From: Acinetobacter sp. ANC 4558
GTDB taxonomy: Bacteria > Pseudomonadota > Gammaproteobacteria > Pseudomonadales > Moraxellaceae
DNA: 64,000 bases
Reading direction: 5' to 3'
NCBI RefSeq assembly: GCF_002135375.1
Contig: NZ_NEGH01000003.1
Span: forward strand, 62,001 to 126,000
Shown here: one piece after another, positions 54,040 through 63,648 of the stretch
Numbering within the stretch: position 1 is the first letter of the stretch
Layout of the letters: every line of letters begins with the position of its first letter
The notes under the pieces: model-generated
What the model was told of the DNA's origin: nothing
The model's database searches: none
What the model saw: the letters and a program-made list of their open reading frames with translations, nothing else
Program-made: the position numbers and the translations under genes

Positions 54040-54722
54040 ATAATGAAATTTATTTAATTAATCCTTATGGGAAGCAAAACTACCAATGCAAAAACTGCAA
54101 GCGTCAGTTTATTGGTGATCATGCTCTTAGTTACCGAGGTTGTCATTCTGGTATAACAAACAAAATACTACACTTGATGGTTAGAGGTGGTGGTGTAAGA
54201 GATATTGCAGAAACAGAACGTATCAGCATAGATAAGGTTTTGCGAACATTGAGTAAATCTGCTTAGCAAATTTGTCCCAAGCAGAATTATTATGAATCTC
54301 TTGAGGTTGATGAGTTTTGGACTTTTGTAGGAAATAAATCGAATAAACAATGGTTTATTTATGCATATCATCGTGAAACAGGGAAAATTGTTGCTTATGT
54401 TTGGTGAAAGCGAGATTTAGTAACAGTCCAACGGCTTAAAGCTACGCTTAAAAAAATTAGTGTGCGCTACACTCGGATTGCGAGTGATCATTAGGATAGT
54501 TTTGTCACTGCTTTTAAAACATATAAGCAAAAAATTGGGAAGTTCTTTACTGTTGGTATAGAAGGTAATAATCGCAGAGTAATACATCGAATTAGGAGTG
54601 GATTTAGGCGAAGTTGTAACTTTTCAAAAAAGCTTGAGAACCATTTTAAAGCTTTCGATTTAACCTTCTTTTATATCAATAATGGCTTCATTTAAGGGCA
54701 GCATATTTTTTGAAACACCACC
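54040..54722 (+). mobile_element. Degraded IS1-family element with three in-frame stops
   Basis: A single frame reads NPYGKQNYQCKNCKRQFIGD (the InsA zinc finger), then RDIAETERISIDKVLRTLSK, LEVDEFWTFVGNKSNKQWFI (the DDE start), VTVQRLKATLKKISVRYTRI, and ends KAFDLTFFYINNGFI at 54695. TAG at 54264, TGA and another TAG interrupt it, so it is inactive. The right terminal repeat GGTGGTGTTTCA on the complement ends at 54722. The left end is not found. Upstream, 53880-54030 reads as part of an unrelated membrane-like frame. Confidence 0.75.
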
Positions 54723-54747
54723 CTAGATTAGTAGGAGATGACATTGA

Positions 54748-55245
54748 ATGAGTGTGAATAATAAGCGTAGAAGAGTGAAGGTTGGTGATATTTATGGAAT
54801 TCAATTGGACGGTAATTCTTTTGGTTACTGTATTGTGCTGGAAGATGGTATAACAGGTTTTTTTGACTTAAAAACATGTGAATTGATTCAAGATGTAGAT
54901 ATAATTTCGTGTAAGAATATTTTATTTAAAGTTTGGATAATGAAATATTCATACAAGAATGGTAACTGGTTTTCTCTAGGAAATATTAAGCTTAGTGAAG
55001 ATATGAAAAAAAGGGTTTTGTTTTTTAAGCAAGATCTTTTTGATTATTCTCAAATTTATATTTATTATGAAGATAGAGAAAAAAATGAGGTTATAGAAAT
55101 ACCAGCAACATATGAGGATATAAGGAATTTAGAAAGAGCTGCTGTATGGGATTTCGAGCATATTGAGGACCGATTGAGAGATTATTTTAACGGTGTTCCA
55201 AATATATCGGTAGAGCAATTAAAACCTAAGTTATTAAAGAGCTAG
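54748..55245 (+). CDS. Imm26-like immunity protein
   Basis: The 165-aa protein resembles immunity protein 26 family members that protect against polymorphic or contact-dependent toxins: VKVGDIYGIQLDGNSFGYCI, then VLEDGITGFFDLKTCELIQD, a beta-rich fold with a following helix. No toxin or two-partner secretion gene is adjacent, so it is an orphan stranded between IS debris. Very AT-rich codon use suggests transfer. Its function is inferred from family resemblance only. Confidence 0.6.
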   Translation: MSVNNKRRRVKVGDIYGIQLDGNSFGYCIVLEDGITGFFDLKTCELIQDVDIISCKNILFKVWIMKYSYKNGNWFSLGNIKLSEDMKKRVLFFKQDLFDYSQIYIYYEDREKNEVIEIPATYEDIRNLERAAVWDFEHIEDRLRDYFNGVPNISVEQLKPKLLKS

Positions 55246-55369
55246 TCTTTTTTAATGATGTTAGTTAGCCTATCTATTTTATTTATGAAAATAGATAGGT
55301 TTTTAAATTATAATTATAATGTGTGATGTGTGTAGAAATAACAGGAGACTTTCACTTGGGAGATTCTAA

Positions 55370-55505
55370 GCAGCAATCTTTAAAAAGTTCATGATTGAAA
55401 CAGCAGAACTTTCCGATCATTTTAGATATGAAAAGCATCAACCTAAGAAAGGCTCAAATAGCCGATGGTTTTAGTTCGAAAACTATTTCAACTCAAGAAT
55501 GGGTA
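55370..55505 (+). pseudogene. Remnant of an IS256 transposase in opposite orientation
   Basis: The plus strand reads AAIFKKFMIETAELSDHFRY and EKHQPKKGSNSR, matching the N-terminal part of the full transposase, with a 9-base gap and a frameshift before GFSSKTISTQ. It ends at the left end of the full IS copy at 55511. Confidence 0.8.
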
Positions 55506-55510
55506 ACTTG

Positions 55511-56828
55511 GAGCCTGTAAATTATTTTGTGTAAGTTCGATTTTTTATAAATGATCTTTTAATCGATCATCGAACTGAATCGTAAACCAATTCATCGCTA
55601 AACGCCAATTTTGAATTGGCATTGTCCATTTCTTAGCAGCATTGGTTGTTGCTAAGTAAATGACTTTCTTTACTGAATCATCAGAAGAGAAGATCTTTCG
55701 CTTCTTGGTTGAATGGCGGATCACGCTATTCAACGATTCAATCGCATTTGTTGTATAAATCGCATGACGTATTTCAGCTGGATAGCTAAATATTGTGCGG
55801 ATATTTTCCCAATTAGCTCGCCAGGATTCTCCAATCTTTGGATATTGATGATTCCACTGATCACAGAAGATATCTAGAGACTTTAAAGCATTTTCCTCTG
55901 TACTCGCTTGATAGATCGCCTTCAGACCTGACGTAACCGCCTTATAGTCCTTCCAACTCACAAAGCGCAGGCTATTGCGTACAACATGCACGATACACAG
56001 TTGAATATCGGTATGCGGATAAACAGAGGCGATGGCATCAGGAAAGCCTTTTAACCCATCTACACAGGCAACAAGAATATCCTGTACCCCTCGATTTTTG
56101 AGCTCCGTCATGACTGACAGCCAGAATTTGGCACCTTCTGTTTGAGCAATCCACATACCCAGCAATTCTTTCTGCCCATCCATATTAATGCCTAAGGCAA
56201 GATATACGGACTTGTTAATGACATTGGAGTGCTGACGGACTTTTACAACGATACAGTCGAGATAGACTACAGGGTAAAGACTGTCCAATGCTCTATTTTG
56301 CCACTCAGTTACTTGTTCAATCACAGCATCTGTAACTTTGCTTATGAGTGACGCTGAGACATCGGCATCGTACATTTCTTTGAAGAATGCGACAATTTCC
56401 CTATTGGTCATTCCTTTTGCATACAGTGAGAGAATTTGGTCATCCATACTGGTGATGCGTGTTTGGTGCTTCTTGATAATTTGTGGCTCAAATGAACCAT
56501 CACGATCACGTGGAATATCTAGAGCCAATTGCCCATCTTGAGTTGAAACAGTTTTAGAACTAAAGCCATTGCGGCTATTTGAGCCTTTCTTAGGTTGATG
56601 CTTTTCATAACCAAGATGATCTGAAAGTTCTGTATTGAGTGCAGTTTCAATCATGAACTTTTTAAAGACTGCTGTCATTTGGTTTAAGTCTTCTGGAGTT
56701 TTTAGACCTTTAGCCAATTCAGCAGCCATACTTCTGATTGTTGCTTCATCCATGTGAAGTACCTTTTGTAATTATCCTCAGAAGGATAAATGAAAATTAA
56801 GTACTTACACAAAATTTAGAACAGTCCC
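55511..56828 (-). mobile_element. Full-length IS256-family element (ISAba26-like)
   Basis: The element is 1318 bp. Its ends, GAGCCTGTAAATTATTTTGT and the complement of the right end GGGACTGTTCTAAATTTTGT, share most positions, including TTTTGTGTAAGT. It carries one intact transposase gene. The flanks (GTAACTTG left, GTTGGAAT right) are not a target duplication, so the copy probably arose by recombination with another copy. The ISAba26 likeness is from memory. Confidence 0.85.
55545..56753 (-). CDS. IS256-family (mutator-type) transposase
   Basis: The 402-aa DDE transposase has VYLDCIVVKVRQHSNVINKS with the first Asp (near residue 165), LVACVDGLKGFPDAIASVYP with the second Asp (near 235), and the C-terminal YTTNAIESLNSVIRHSTKKR with the catalytic Glu (near 345), the classic mutator-type signature. 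The N-terminal part holds a helix-turn-helix (GMTNREIVAFFKEMYDADVS). It is complete and could be active, and it may have caused the deletions in this region. Confidence 0.95.
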   Translation of the reverse strand: MDEATIRSMAAELAKGLKTPEDLNQMTAVFKKFMIETALNTELSDHLGYEKHQPKKGSNSRNGFSSKTVSTQDGQLALDIPRDRDGSFEPQIIKKHQTRITSMDDQILSLYAKGMTNREIVAFFKEMYDADVSASLISKVTDAVIEQVTEWQNRALDSLYPVVYLDCIVVKVRQHSNVINKSVYLALGINMDGQKELLGMWIAQTEGAKFWLSVMTELKNRGVQDILVACVDGLKGFPDAIASVYPHTDIQLCIVHVVRNSLRFVSWKDYKAVTSGLKAIYQASTEENALKSLDIFCDQWNHQYPKIGESWRANWENIRTIFSYPAEIRHAIYTTNAIESLNSVIRHSTKKRKIFSSDDSVKKVIYLATTNAAKKWTMPIQNWRLAMNWFTIQFDDRLKDHL

Positions 56829-56849
56829 GTTGGAATACTTAATTTATTT

Positions 56850-57821
56850 TTATCTCTTTGATCTTATTTGGGGATTTAAAAACCAATGAATAATGGGGTT
56901 ATTTGCAAGATATAGTGCTAGGAAAATGGTCAGAAATGTTAATAAAATTAAGAGAGGCAGTCCTATTTCCAGCTTTAACCAATTGAGCCCTGTGAGTAGT
57001 AAAAAGCAAATAGTTGGGTGAATCAAATAAACGCCTAAAGCATTATTAGATACTTTAACAAATCGTTCAGATGATGATGAAATACAAATGATTGCGATAG
57101 AAATAAACACACTCGTTATAAATGAAAGAATATATATTAAAAGATAACTAATGAATGTATTGATATAAAGTGCTTGTATTAATTCTAGTTTAATTTTTTC
57201 TTGTAAAGCAAGGTACATTGCAACCAAAATAGAAATAATTGGAACAAGATAAAAGGCTTTTTGTCTCATCCATACGATTTTTTTGTCATCAAAAAAATAA
57301 GCCATTACAAAGAATGGAAAATATTGAATAATAGATGAAAATCCAGTTATATCAGACCAATATTCAACAGAGATATAAGCCATAACAATGGAAAAAAATA
57401 AGATCGTGAGAATTCCAATAACTTTATTTTTCATCATTGAAGGCATGAATAAAAAAATAGATTGCCATATTGGTACGGCTAGAAAAAACCAAACACCATT
57501 TTGAGGGAATAGTATATATTCCTTAAGGCTTAAATTATTTGTAAAGTAAAGTGTAATCGCACTTACTGTTTGGAATGTAAAATAAATTATAAATGCTGGG
57601 GCTAAATGTGCACGCCAGTTATTCCATGATATTCCTTTACTGGTATATGCAGCTAGAAAGACAAACATGGGAATTAATACCATATCAAATATTTCAATTA
57701 AAATTGAATAGTTGTATTTAACATCTGAATTAATATTTAAATAGAAGTTAAAAACAATCAAAGAACTCAATATTAATTTTAATGTTTGCCAATGAGGTAA
57801 ATGACTATGATTTACCTGCAT
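56850..57821 (-). CDS. Acyltransferase 3 family membrane protein
   Basis: The 323-aa protein has about ten membrane helices and resembles the acyltransferase 3 (OafA/YrhL, fucose O-acetylase) family, which O-acetylates surface sugars or lipids at the inner membrane. FPQNGVWFFLAVPIWQSIFL and the late NALGVYLIHPTICFLLLTGL with the conserved His-Pro are typical. The usual N-terminal catalytic H near helix 1 is not obvious. Its stop is only 21 bases from the right end of the IS. The partner glycan is unknown. High AT content suggests it was acquired. Confidence 0.8.
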   Translation of the reverse strand: MQVNHSHLPHWQTLKLILSSLIVFNFYLNINSDVKYNYSILIEIFDMVLIPMFVFLAAYTSKGISWNNWRAHLAPAFIIYFTFQTVSAITLYFTNNLSLKEYILFPQNGVWFFLAVPIWQSIFLFMPSMMKNKVIGILTILFFSIVMAYISVEYWSDITGFSSIIQYFPFFVMAYFFDDKKIVWMRQKAFYLVPIISILVAMYLALQEKIKLELIQALYINTFISYLLIYILSFITSVFISIAIICISSSSERFVKVSNNALGVYLIHPTICFLLLTGLNWLKLEIGLPLLILLTFLTIFLALYLANNPIIHWFLNPQIRSKR

Positions 57822-58296
57822 GATGTTAGTTCCAGCATTTTATTTTTTCCTATCTTTTAGCCCTGCGTATAAGGTTGCGTAATGTTAAGTTTAACCGCGA
57901 ATCGCGGATAAGAAATTGACTTGAAAAATAAGAAAGTTGAAGAAGCCATCAGTAGAGTTACCACACAAAATCTAAAGTGCTCGTTCTGATGTTCAATAGT
58001 ACCGAATAATTTTACGTAATTAACGATTTTTTGCTCAAATTTGAAGGAATTTATTAAACAAAATCTTCATGTTCTAAAAGTTTGAACTTCATTACTTATT
58101 ATCTCAGAAATGAGTTTTACCTTCATTTGGTACAAGTGTTCTCACTTCAGCAATTTCAACGCTAAAAGAAATGATGAGGTTTCTTTACTCTTAATAATAA
58201 TTATAAAAATTACATAAAAAACACGATATAATTTTAATAATAATTCAAATTAATTCATGATGATACTTATAAAAAATACAAATGAGAGAAGAATAT
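57822..58296. other. Gene-free stretch between acyltransferase and autotransporter remnant
   Basis: No gene was found in these 475 bases. A small inverted repeat CCGCG-AAT-CGCGG lies at about 57895-57907, and the last 100 bases are very AT-rich and probably hold the promoter of the following broken gene. Confidence 0.4.
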
Positions 58297-59371
58297 ATGG
58301 ACAGAAAAAAGTTAAGTAAATTATCGATTATTGTTAGCTCTATTTTTTGTTCTGGGTATATTTATGCGGATGGATGTACAGTAAGTAACAATAATTTAAG
58401 CTGTGCACCAAATGCAGTTTATAATGCAAGTGATCATAATAATAAATTGATATGGGAATATGATAATGTAACATTATCAACGACGGAAAATAAGAGAAAT
58501 GCTCTTGAAATTTATTCATATAGCGAACACTTTAAAATGTAAACCTAACAACATCAGGAAGCGATTCTGATGGAATACATCAATATAACTGGGACCCTGT
58601 AAATACATTTGAAAATGTTGTCATTAAAGTATCAGGATATAGTTCAGATGGTATCAACTTAGGTCGTGATGCGACAAAATCAGTTTTAGAAGTAAAAGGA
58701 ACATTAGATGTTTTAAGTGAGCAGGGACATGGAATTCGAGTAGCACCATCAGTTCATTCTGATGAGAGTATTGGAGAAGGAATTGAACAGCAAAATAGGT
58801 TAGTCCATTTATTAAAAATTCATGGTAATACCTCAATCGAAACTAAAGAAAAAGGTGATTTTAATCATGGACATGCTGTCTTTGCTGCAACAGATAAATA
58901 TGGTTGTGGACCGAGTTTTTTCCTTATTTATGCATGTAGAAGTGGTGGTTCCGGTACAGTCATAGAACTATTAGGGACGCGTAATGATATCAAACCCAGT
59001 TGATTTATCAAGGTGTCCATGCTGATAATTTTAAAGATACTCAAGGTGTCGCAATTAATCATGGTTCAGATAACCTACAAACCCGTTTAGGTTTTAAAAC
59101 GTATTTAGATATTCTATCTAAGGCAGGTTCAATTTTAACGTATAGCCCATATCTAGCTTTAAATTATATTCATAATACAAATCCATATAGCGTTAATATT
59201 AATAATGTTGAATATACAGATCAAGGGTCAAATAATTTGGGTGAAATTAAGTTGGGCATAGAAGGGCATATCACACAAAAGAACCAACTCTGGATCAGTG
59301 CTTCTTATGTTGCTGGGAGCCATAGTAATCAAAAATATCTAGGTAATTTAGGGTGGAAGTATAATTTCTAA
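58297..59371 (+). pseudogene. Autotransporter with frameshift and internal deletion
   Basis: From ATG 58297 a signal peptide (LSIIVSSIFCSGYIYADG) leads into a passenger. The frame stops at 58542 after EHFKM. Adding one base to the A run at about 58533 restores KNVNLTTSGSDSDGIHQYNW and a passenger with DGINLGRDATKSVLEVKGTL, up to 59000. A third frame then gives LIYQGVHADNFKDTQGVAIN and LGFKTYLDILSKAGSILTYS, ending GWKYNF: the last strands of the autotransporter barrel. Most of the barrel and linker are missing, so an internal deletion joined the two pieces. The product cannot reach the outer membrane. Confidence 0.8.
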
Positions 59372-59489
59372 TGATGATCATTCAATGAAGGCACCATACC
59401 TAAATATCCGATATGAAAAGGCTTGAGAGTATGTTGATTTCTGTTTATGAATAAAAGTCATAAAGAATTTTAATGGTGGAATTGTTAAT

Positions 59490-59520
59490 GACGCTCATCA
59501 TTTTAGATGATGCGTCTTTT
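59490..59520 (+). terminator. Hairpin after the autotransporter remnant
   Basis: GACGC-CATCA paired with TGATG-GCGTC around TTTTA, followed by TTTT. Confidence 0.65.
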
Positions 59521-59555
59521 CTAAACGAACGAAACAAACTGATACGAGGTTATAT

Positions 59556-59732
59556 ATGAATACTATCTTTTATTTACTCCTTATTATTGTTAGTGATACA
59601 GGTTCTTCTATTGAAAAGATACCTCAGAAATCACTACAAGAGTGCCAACAGAACGCACTTAAAATTAATGATGCTAAATTTCCTAATTCACAAGGCGTGA
59701 CGATTTTGTGTCTTTCTGGCATCAAGCAGTAA
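59556..59732 (+). CDS. Small secreted or membrane-anchored protein, 58 aa
   Basis: The frame encodes MNTIFYLLLIIVSDTGSSIE then KIPQKSLQECQQNALKINDA and ends LCLSGIKQ. A short hydrophobic N-terminus may be a signal or anchor, and two cysteines could pair. GAGG sits upstream. It resembles small exported proteins with a Q-x-C spacing that occur in Acinetobacter and related genera; I cannot name it. Confidence 0.5.
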   Translation: MNTIFYLLLIIVSDTGSSIEKIPQKSLQECQQNALKINDAKFPNSQGVTILCLSGIKQ

Positions 59733-59808
59733 TAGTTTATGAGTCGATAACTGTGAGCGAATAATTCCTTATGGATGCTAGTTTTGGATAAGCAGTTTGA
59801 GATTAAAA

Positions 59809-59828
59809 AGCCCCTATATTTAGGGGCT
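59809..59828 (-). terminator. Terminator of the 262-aa gene
   Basis: AGCCCCTA-TATT-TAGGGGCT with TTTTTAATC following on the minus strand, 36 bases past the stop. Confidence 0.8.
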
Positions 59829-59863
59829 AAATTTTGATTTCATATGCGCTGTAGTATTTAATA

Positions 59864-60652
59864 TTATTCTTCTAAATCAAAAACATCTAGAGAGTCTACA
59901 TAAGGTAAGATAATATAATTATGATCTGATAAGTGTTGTTTTAATTTAATACGTGTCTCTTGATTATAAGCATAAATTTTTTCTAAATCTTCAAAAAGCA
60001 TATCCAGCTTATCTGAGGTGAAATTTGGCTTTTTGATAAAAAATAATAAACTTGCACCTAAGCCAACATATTCTAAGTCAAAATTATGATCTAAATATTG
60101 AATTAAACTGAAAGATTCAAAAGGAGAAAGATCACAGCTAAAATATCCATTGAGCTGTGCTGCAAATTTTTCAGTCTCAGTTTCAGTATTCACTAACTTT
60201 AACTGAATAACATCATCTAGGATTTTTTCAGGATGTTCATTAATCTGCATTAAAATAGATAAATCTTGATCGCTGTAATTAAATTTCCCATATATATCAT
60301 GTAGTTTAATTTGATTTTCAGGCTTTAATAATTGTTCAACATGATACTTAAGCTGAAAAGGTAAGGTGTTATAGTGGCTGATATCTTCATCTTCGCATTC
60401 TTCAATGACTTCAGATGTATCAAAATAAAGTCCGTCTCCCATTGAAGCGTGCATAGACGTATATTCGCACTGTCCTATATCTTCTAAAAGCATTAACACT
60501 TTTTTAGGTGTATTTTTTGCTTTAATTTCTAAGTATAAATTCAGAATATCTTGCCATGATTTAGATTCATTGATTGTTGCAAAACACAACAATTCTTGAG
60601 TCTCGTCAGTTAAAAGGGAATTTTCTTTATTTTCAATATTTAGTGTCGTCAT
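59864..60652 (-). CDS. Hypothetical acidic cytosolic protein, 262 aa
   Basis: I do not recognise this protein. It has no signal or membrane segment, is acidic (ECEDEDIS, ENQIKLHDIYGKFNYSDQD, VFDLEE) and looks mostly helical, with one hydrophobic strand VGLGASLLFFIKKP near 200. It stands alone with its own terminator between the autotransporter remnant and the aldehyde dehydrogenase operon. Base composition is close to the chromosome, so it may be native. Confidence 0.7.
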   Translation of the reverse strand: MTTLNIENKENSLLTDETQELLCFATINESKSWQDILNLYLEIKAKNTPKKVLMLLEDIGQCEYTSMHASMGDGLYFDTSEVIEECEDEDISHYNTLPFQLKYHVEQLLKPENQIKLHDIYGKFNYSDQDLSILMQINEHPEKILDDVIQLKLVNTETETEKFAAQLNGYFSCDLSPFESFSLIQYLDHNFDLEYVGLGASLLFFIKKPNFTSDKLDMLFEDLEKIYAYNQETRIKLKQHLSDHNYIILPYVDSLDVFDLEE

Positions 60653-60792
60653 AAGATTTTTTAAAGTGAATTATCCAAAATATTATGTCAGATTTCCTTT
60701 ATTTAACATAACGTTTAGTAAAGCTATGTCAAATAATTGAATGTTTAGGAAATATCATGAAAATAATACATCTTTTTTCAACTATATAGTGC

Positions 60793-60826
60793 ATCAAAAA
60801 ACCTAGCAGTTGCTAAGTTTTTTGAT
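60793..60826. terminator. Bidirectional terminator after the aldehyde dehydrogenase gene
   Basis: ATCAAAAAACCTAGCA and TGCTAAGTTTTTTGAT pair over 16 positions with one mismatch, with A/T runs on both sides. It lies 20 bases past the stop. Confidence 0.88.
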
Positions 60827-60845
60827 CTTGTAGAAATTTTTAACG

Positions 60846-62315
60846 TTATAAAGGATACTGAATTCCTTTATCTAAAATACTGACCCACTGTCGTTGACTG
60901 AATTCATCAAAGTTTGCAGGACCGCCAAAGCGACCACCATAACCTGACTCGCCCATACCACCAAATGGAACATGATATTCATTATTAACTGTTTGGTCAT
61001 TAATATGAATCATTCCACTTTTAATCTCTTTTGCTAATTCAAAGGCCCATGCTGTGCGCTGAGTATGAATTGCAACAGCCAATCCATATTTAGAAGCATT
61101 CACAATCTCAATGGCTTCGGAGATGTCATCAAAAATGAGGACAGGTGCAACTGGACCAAAAATTTCATCGGTGAAAATAGGATCTTCTTTCTGAATATGC
61201 GTGACTACAGCAGGGTGGAAAAATAGGTTTTCTCCACGACCACCACATTCTAAAATAGCACCTTGAGCCACTGCATTTTCAACGATCTGACATACTTTTT
61301 CATGCTGACTTGCATTAATAAGTGGGCCTAATTGAGTTTCTGGATGGGAGGGATCTCCGACTTTAAGTGCTATTGCTTTATCTTTTAATTTTTGAATGTA
61401 TGCATCAGCAACACTGCGGTGTACTAAGTGACGCCCCGTTTGCATACATATTTGACCTTGATGCAGGAATGTTCCCCAAACTGCATTATTCACAGCGATA
61501 TCCAGATCTGCATCTTCACAAATAATCATGGCATTATTGCCACCGAGTTCTAAAGCACATTTCTTTAACTGTTTGGCACAAGTTTCAGCAATTTTTTTAC
61601 CAACACCAGTAGAACCTGTGAAAGAAATCATATTGACTTGAGGATGGCCGACTAAAGCTTCTCCAATTTGACTTTCGCCACTTAACACTTGAAAATTTCC
61701 AGCTGCTAAGCCAGCATTATGGAACAGCCAAGCCAGTAGGGCACCGCCTGTAATATTGCTAAATTCAGATGGTTTTAAAATCACACTATTGCCCATTGCC
61801 AATGCAGGTGCGATTGATCGAATCGAGAGTAAAAGAGGGAAGTTCCAAGGGGAAATAACACCTACGACACCAAGCGGAACACGTTGCCAAACATTTGTTT
61901 TGCCTGGAATTGAGGATGGAAAGATTTCACCAGAGGCAGACATTGGCATAGAAGAAGCCATATACAGTTGTTCAATACATGCATTTGCTTCCCACCCAGC
62001 TTTGAGCAGGGTCGAACCGCATTCTTGAACATTCCAATCAATAAAGGTTTGAATATTTTCTTCAAAAAGTTGTGCGGCTTTTCTCAGTATTTTTGCTCGT
62101 ACTTCAAATGTCGTATTTTTCCAAGTTTTTTGTGCTTCTACGGCAATTTCTACAGAGCGATTGACATCGTCAATGGATGCAAATTGTACGCTTGAAATCG
62201 TTTCGCCAGTTGCAGGATTTTTGATATCTTTAGTGATATTATCTGTTCGAATCCAATCACCCTGAAAAATATGTTCTTTCCATACTTGTTCAATAATATT
62301 GGTTTGCGTATTCAT
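60846..62315 (-). CDS. Benzaldehyde dehydrogenase (NAD+)
   Basis: This 489-aa aldehyde dehydrogenase oxidises benzaldehyde-type substrates to the acid. The NAD-binding PLGVVGVISPWNFPLLLSIR, FTGSTGVGKKIAE (Rossmann), the catalytic Glu in CALELGGNNAMI and the nucleophile Cys in FLHQGQICMQTGRH are present, as are EIFGPVAPVL and PFGGMGESGYGGRFGG. HQGQICMQ with a Met-rich flank is typical of XylC/AreC/MdlD-type enzymes. I take ATG 62315, 4 bases after the transporter stop; the longer frame would overlap that gene. It fits with the mdlC remnant (benzoylformate to benzaldehyde to benzoate). Confidence 0.88.
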   Translation of the reverse strand: MNTQTNIIEQVWKEHIFQGDWIRTDNITKDIKNPATGETISSVQFASIDDVNRSVEIAVEAQKTWKNTTFEVRAKILRKAAQLFEENIQTFIDWNVQECGSTLLKAGWEANACIEQLYMASSMPMSASGEIFPSSIPGKTNVWQRVPLGVVGVISPWNFPLLLSIRSIAPALAMGNSVILKPSEFSNITGGALLAWLFHNAGLAAGNFQVLSGESQIGEALVGHPQVNMISFTGSTGVGKKIAETCAKQLKKCALELGGNNAMIICEDADLDIAVNNAVWGTFLHQGQICMQTGRHLVHRSVADAYIQKLKDKAIALKVGDPSHPETQLGPLINASQHEKVCQIVENAVAQGAILECGGRGENLFFHPAVVTHIQKEDPIFTDEIFGPVAPVLIFDDISEAIEIVNASKYGLAVAIHTQRTAWAFELAKEIKSGMIHINDQTVNNEYHVPFGGMGESGYGGRFGGPANFDEFSQRQWVSILDKGIQYPL

Positions 62316-62319
62316 CGTA

Positions 62320-63648
62320 TTATCCTTTAACGACACGTGGAATTGGAGTAGGTTTAGGTTGATTAAATAAAGCAATGACAAGTGCGCCAATAATGCCAGG
62401 CAATGCAAAGACCATAAAGTTTTGTTCAAATGGGAGGTTCATTGCTAACAATACACCACCAAATAAAGGACCAGCAATTGCGCCAAAGCGACCCATTGCT
62501 GCCGAGAAGCTGACACCTGTTGATCGTATATTTGCTGGGTAAAAATCTGCAGCTAAGGTATGAATAACAGACATTGAACCGACAGTAGCACCGCCTGCAA
62601 TGACCAATAAAAGGCTTAGAATAAATGCAGGAGGATGGAAACCTAAACAACCAATTGATGCAGCAGCAAGAAGATAGCCGAAAATTAAAGTTTTCTTTGT
62701 TCCCCATTTGTCCGCAATGACACCAAAAATTAAAGTACCTAATATTGAACCAATATTTAATGTAACAAGGAAGGTGATACTTGACCCTAATGAATAACCA
62801 CCAACATTCATAAGCTTAGGTAGCCAAGTATTTAAACCAAATACCATGAGCATCACCATTGCAAAGCCAATCCAAATGAGTAATGTCTTTGATGCTTTTC
62901 CTTCGGTAAATAAACCAACCACTGGAATTTTTTGTTTGGCACTGGTTGTTTCTATGACATACATCATATTGGTTTGATGTTGATGTGCTGGATTGAGTTT
63001 TTCTAGTGTTTTAACGACATCATCTTGGCGATTTTTTTGAATCAAATAACTAATAGATTCAGGGAAGGTTTTATACATTAGTGGGATTAAGAAAATACAA
63101 GTTCCTGCAATCCAGAAAGTTGCTTGCCAGCCAAAAGTAGGAATAAGAAATAATCCAGCTAAACCTGAAATAATTGCACCAACACCATAGAATGCCAATA
63201 CAAAATTGATTAATCTATTTCGATAATTACCAGGTGCCATCTCTTTAATAATTGTGACTAAATTTGGAACCGCACCACCTAAGCCAACACCTGTTAATAA
63301 ACGGCAAATGAAAAAAGTATCAGTATCATGAGCGAAACCATTCATTGTGACAGCAACGCTCGATAATATTGTACAAAAAATAATAATGTTTTTACGCCCA
63401 AACTTATCAGCAGCCATTCCCAATGTAACAGCCCCGAGCATCATTCCCATCAATGATGCAGCCCCTAAGAGTCCCGCAGTTTGAGGAGACAATTGCCATT
63501 CGGTCATTAAATGTGGTAAGACGGAACCATAAATGACGAGATCATATCCATCAAAAAGCATAATCACCGCGCACCAAAAGACTAAAATCTTGTGATGTTT
63601 ATTTAATGAAGCCCGATCAATTAATTCTACAGCATTGACATTTTGCAT
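62320..63648 (-). CDS. Aromatic acid:H+ symporter (AAHS family, BenK/PcaK-like MFS)
   Basis: The 442-aa MFS transporter has 12 helices. VIMLFDGYDLVIYGSVLPHL in helix 1 and GMAADKFGRKNIIIFCTIL in loop 2-3 are AAHS signatures (DGYD and the D-x-x-GRK motif), and FGVIADKWGTKKTLIFG repeats it in the second half. The family brings benzoate, hydroxybenzoate, protocatechuate or related aromatic acids into the cell with protons. ATG 63648 follows AAGGAAGG; a TTG one codon earlier is ignored. It is co-transcribed with the benzaldehyde dehydrogenase, so its substrate is probably mandelate, benzoylformate or a similar aromatic acid. Confidence 0.88.
   Translation of the reverse strand: MQNVNAVELIDRASLNKHHKILVFWCAVIMLFDGYDLVIYGSVLPHLMTEWQLSPQTAGLLGAASLMGMMLGAVTLGMAADKFGRKNIIIFCTILSSVAVTMNGFAHDTDTFFICRLLTGVGLGGAVPNLVTIIKEMAPGNYRNRLINFVLAFYGVGAIISGLAGLFLIPTFGWQATFWIAGTCIFLIPLMYKTFPESISYLIQKNRQDDVVKTLEKLNPAHQHQTNMMYVIETTSAKQKIPVVGLFTEGKASKTLLIWIGFAMVMLMVFGLNTWLPKLMNVGGYSLGSSITFLVTLNIGSILGTLIFGVIADKWGTKKTLIFGYLLAAASIGCLGFHPPAFILSLLLVIAGGATVGSMSVIHTLAADFYPANIRSTGVSFSAAMGRFGAIAGPLFGGVLLAMNLPFEQNFMVFALPGIIGALVIALFNQPKPTPIPRVVKG

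Noticed and set aside
61756-62195. Plus-strand frames over the aldehyde dehydrogenase gene
   Set aside because: They are antisense shadows of a well-conserved enzyme with all its motifs on the other strand.
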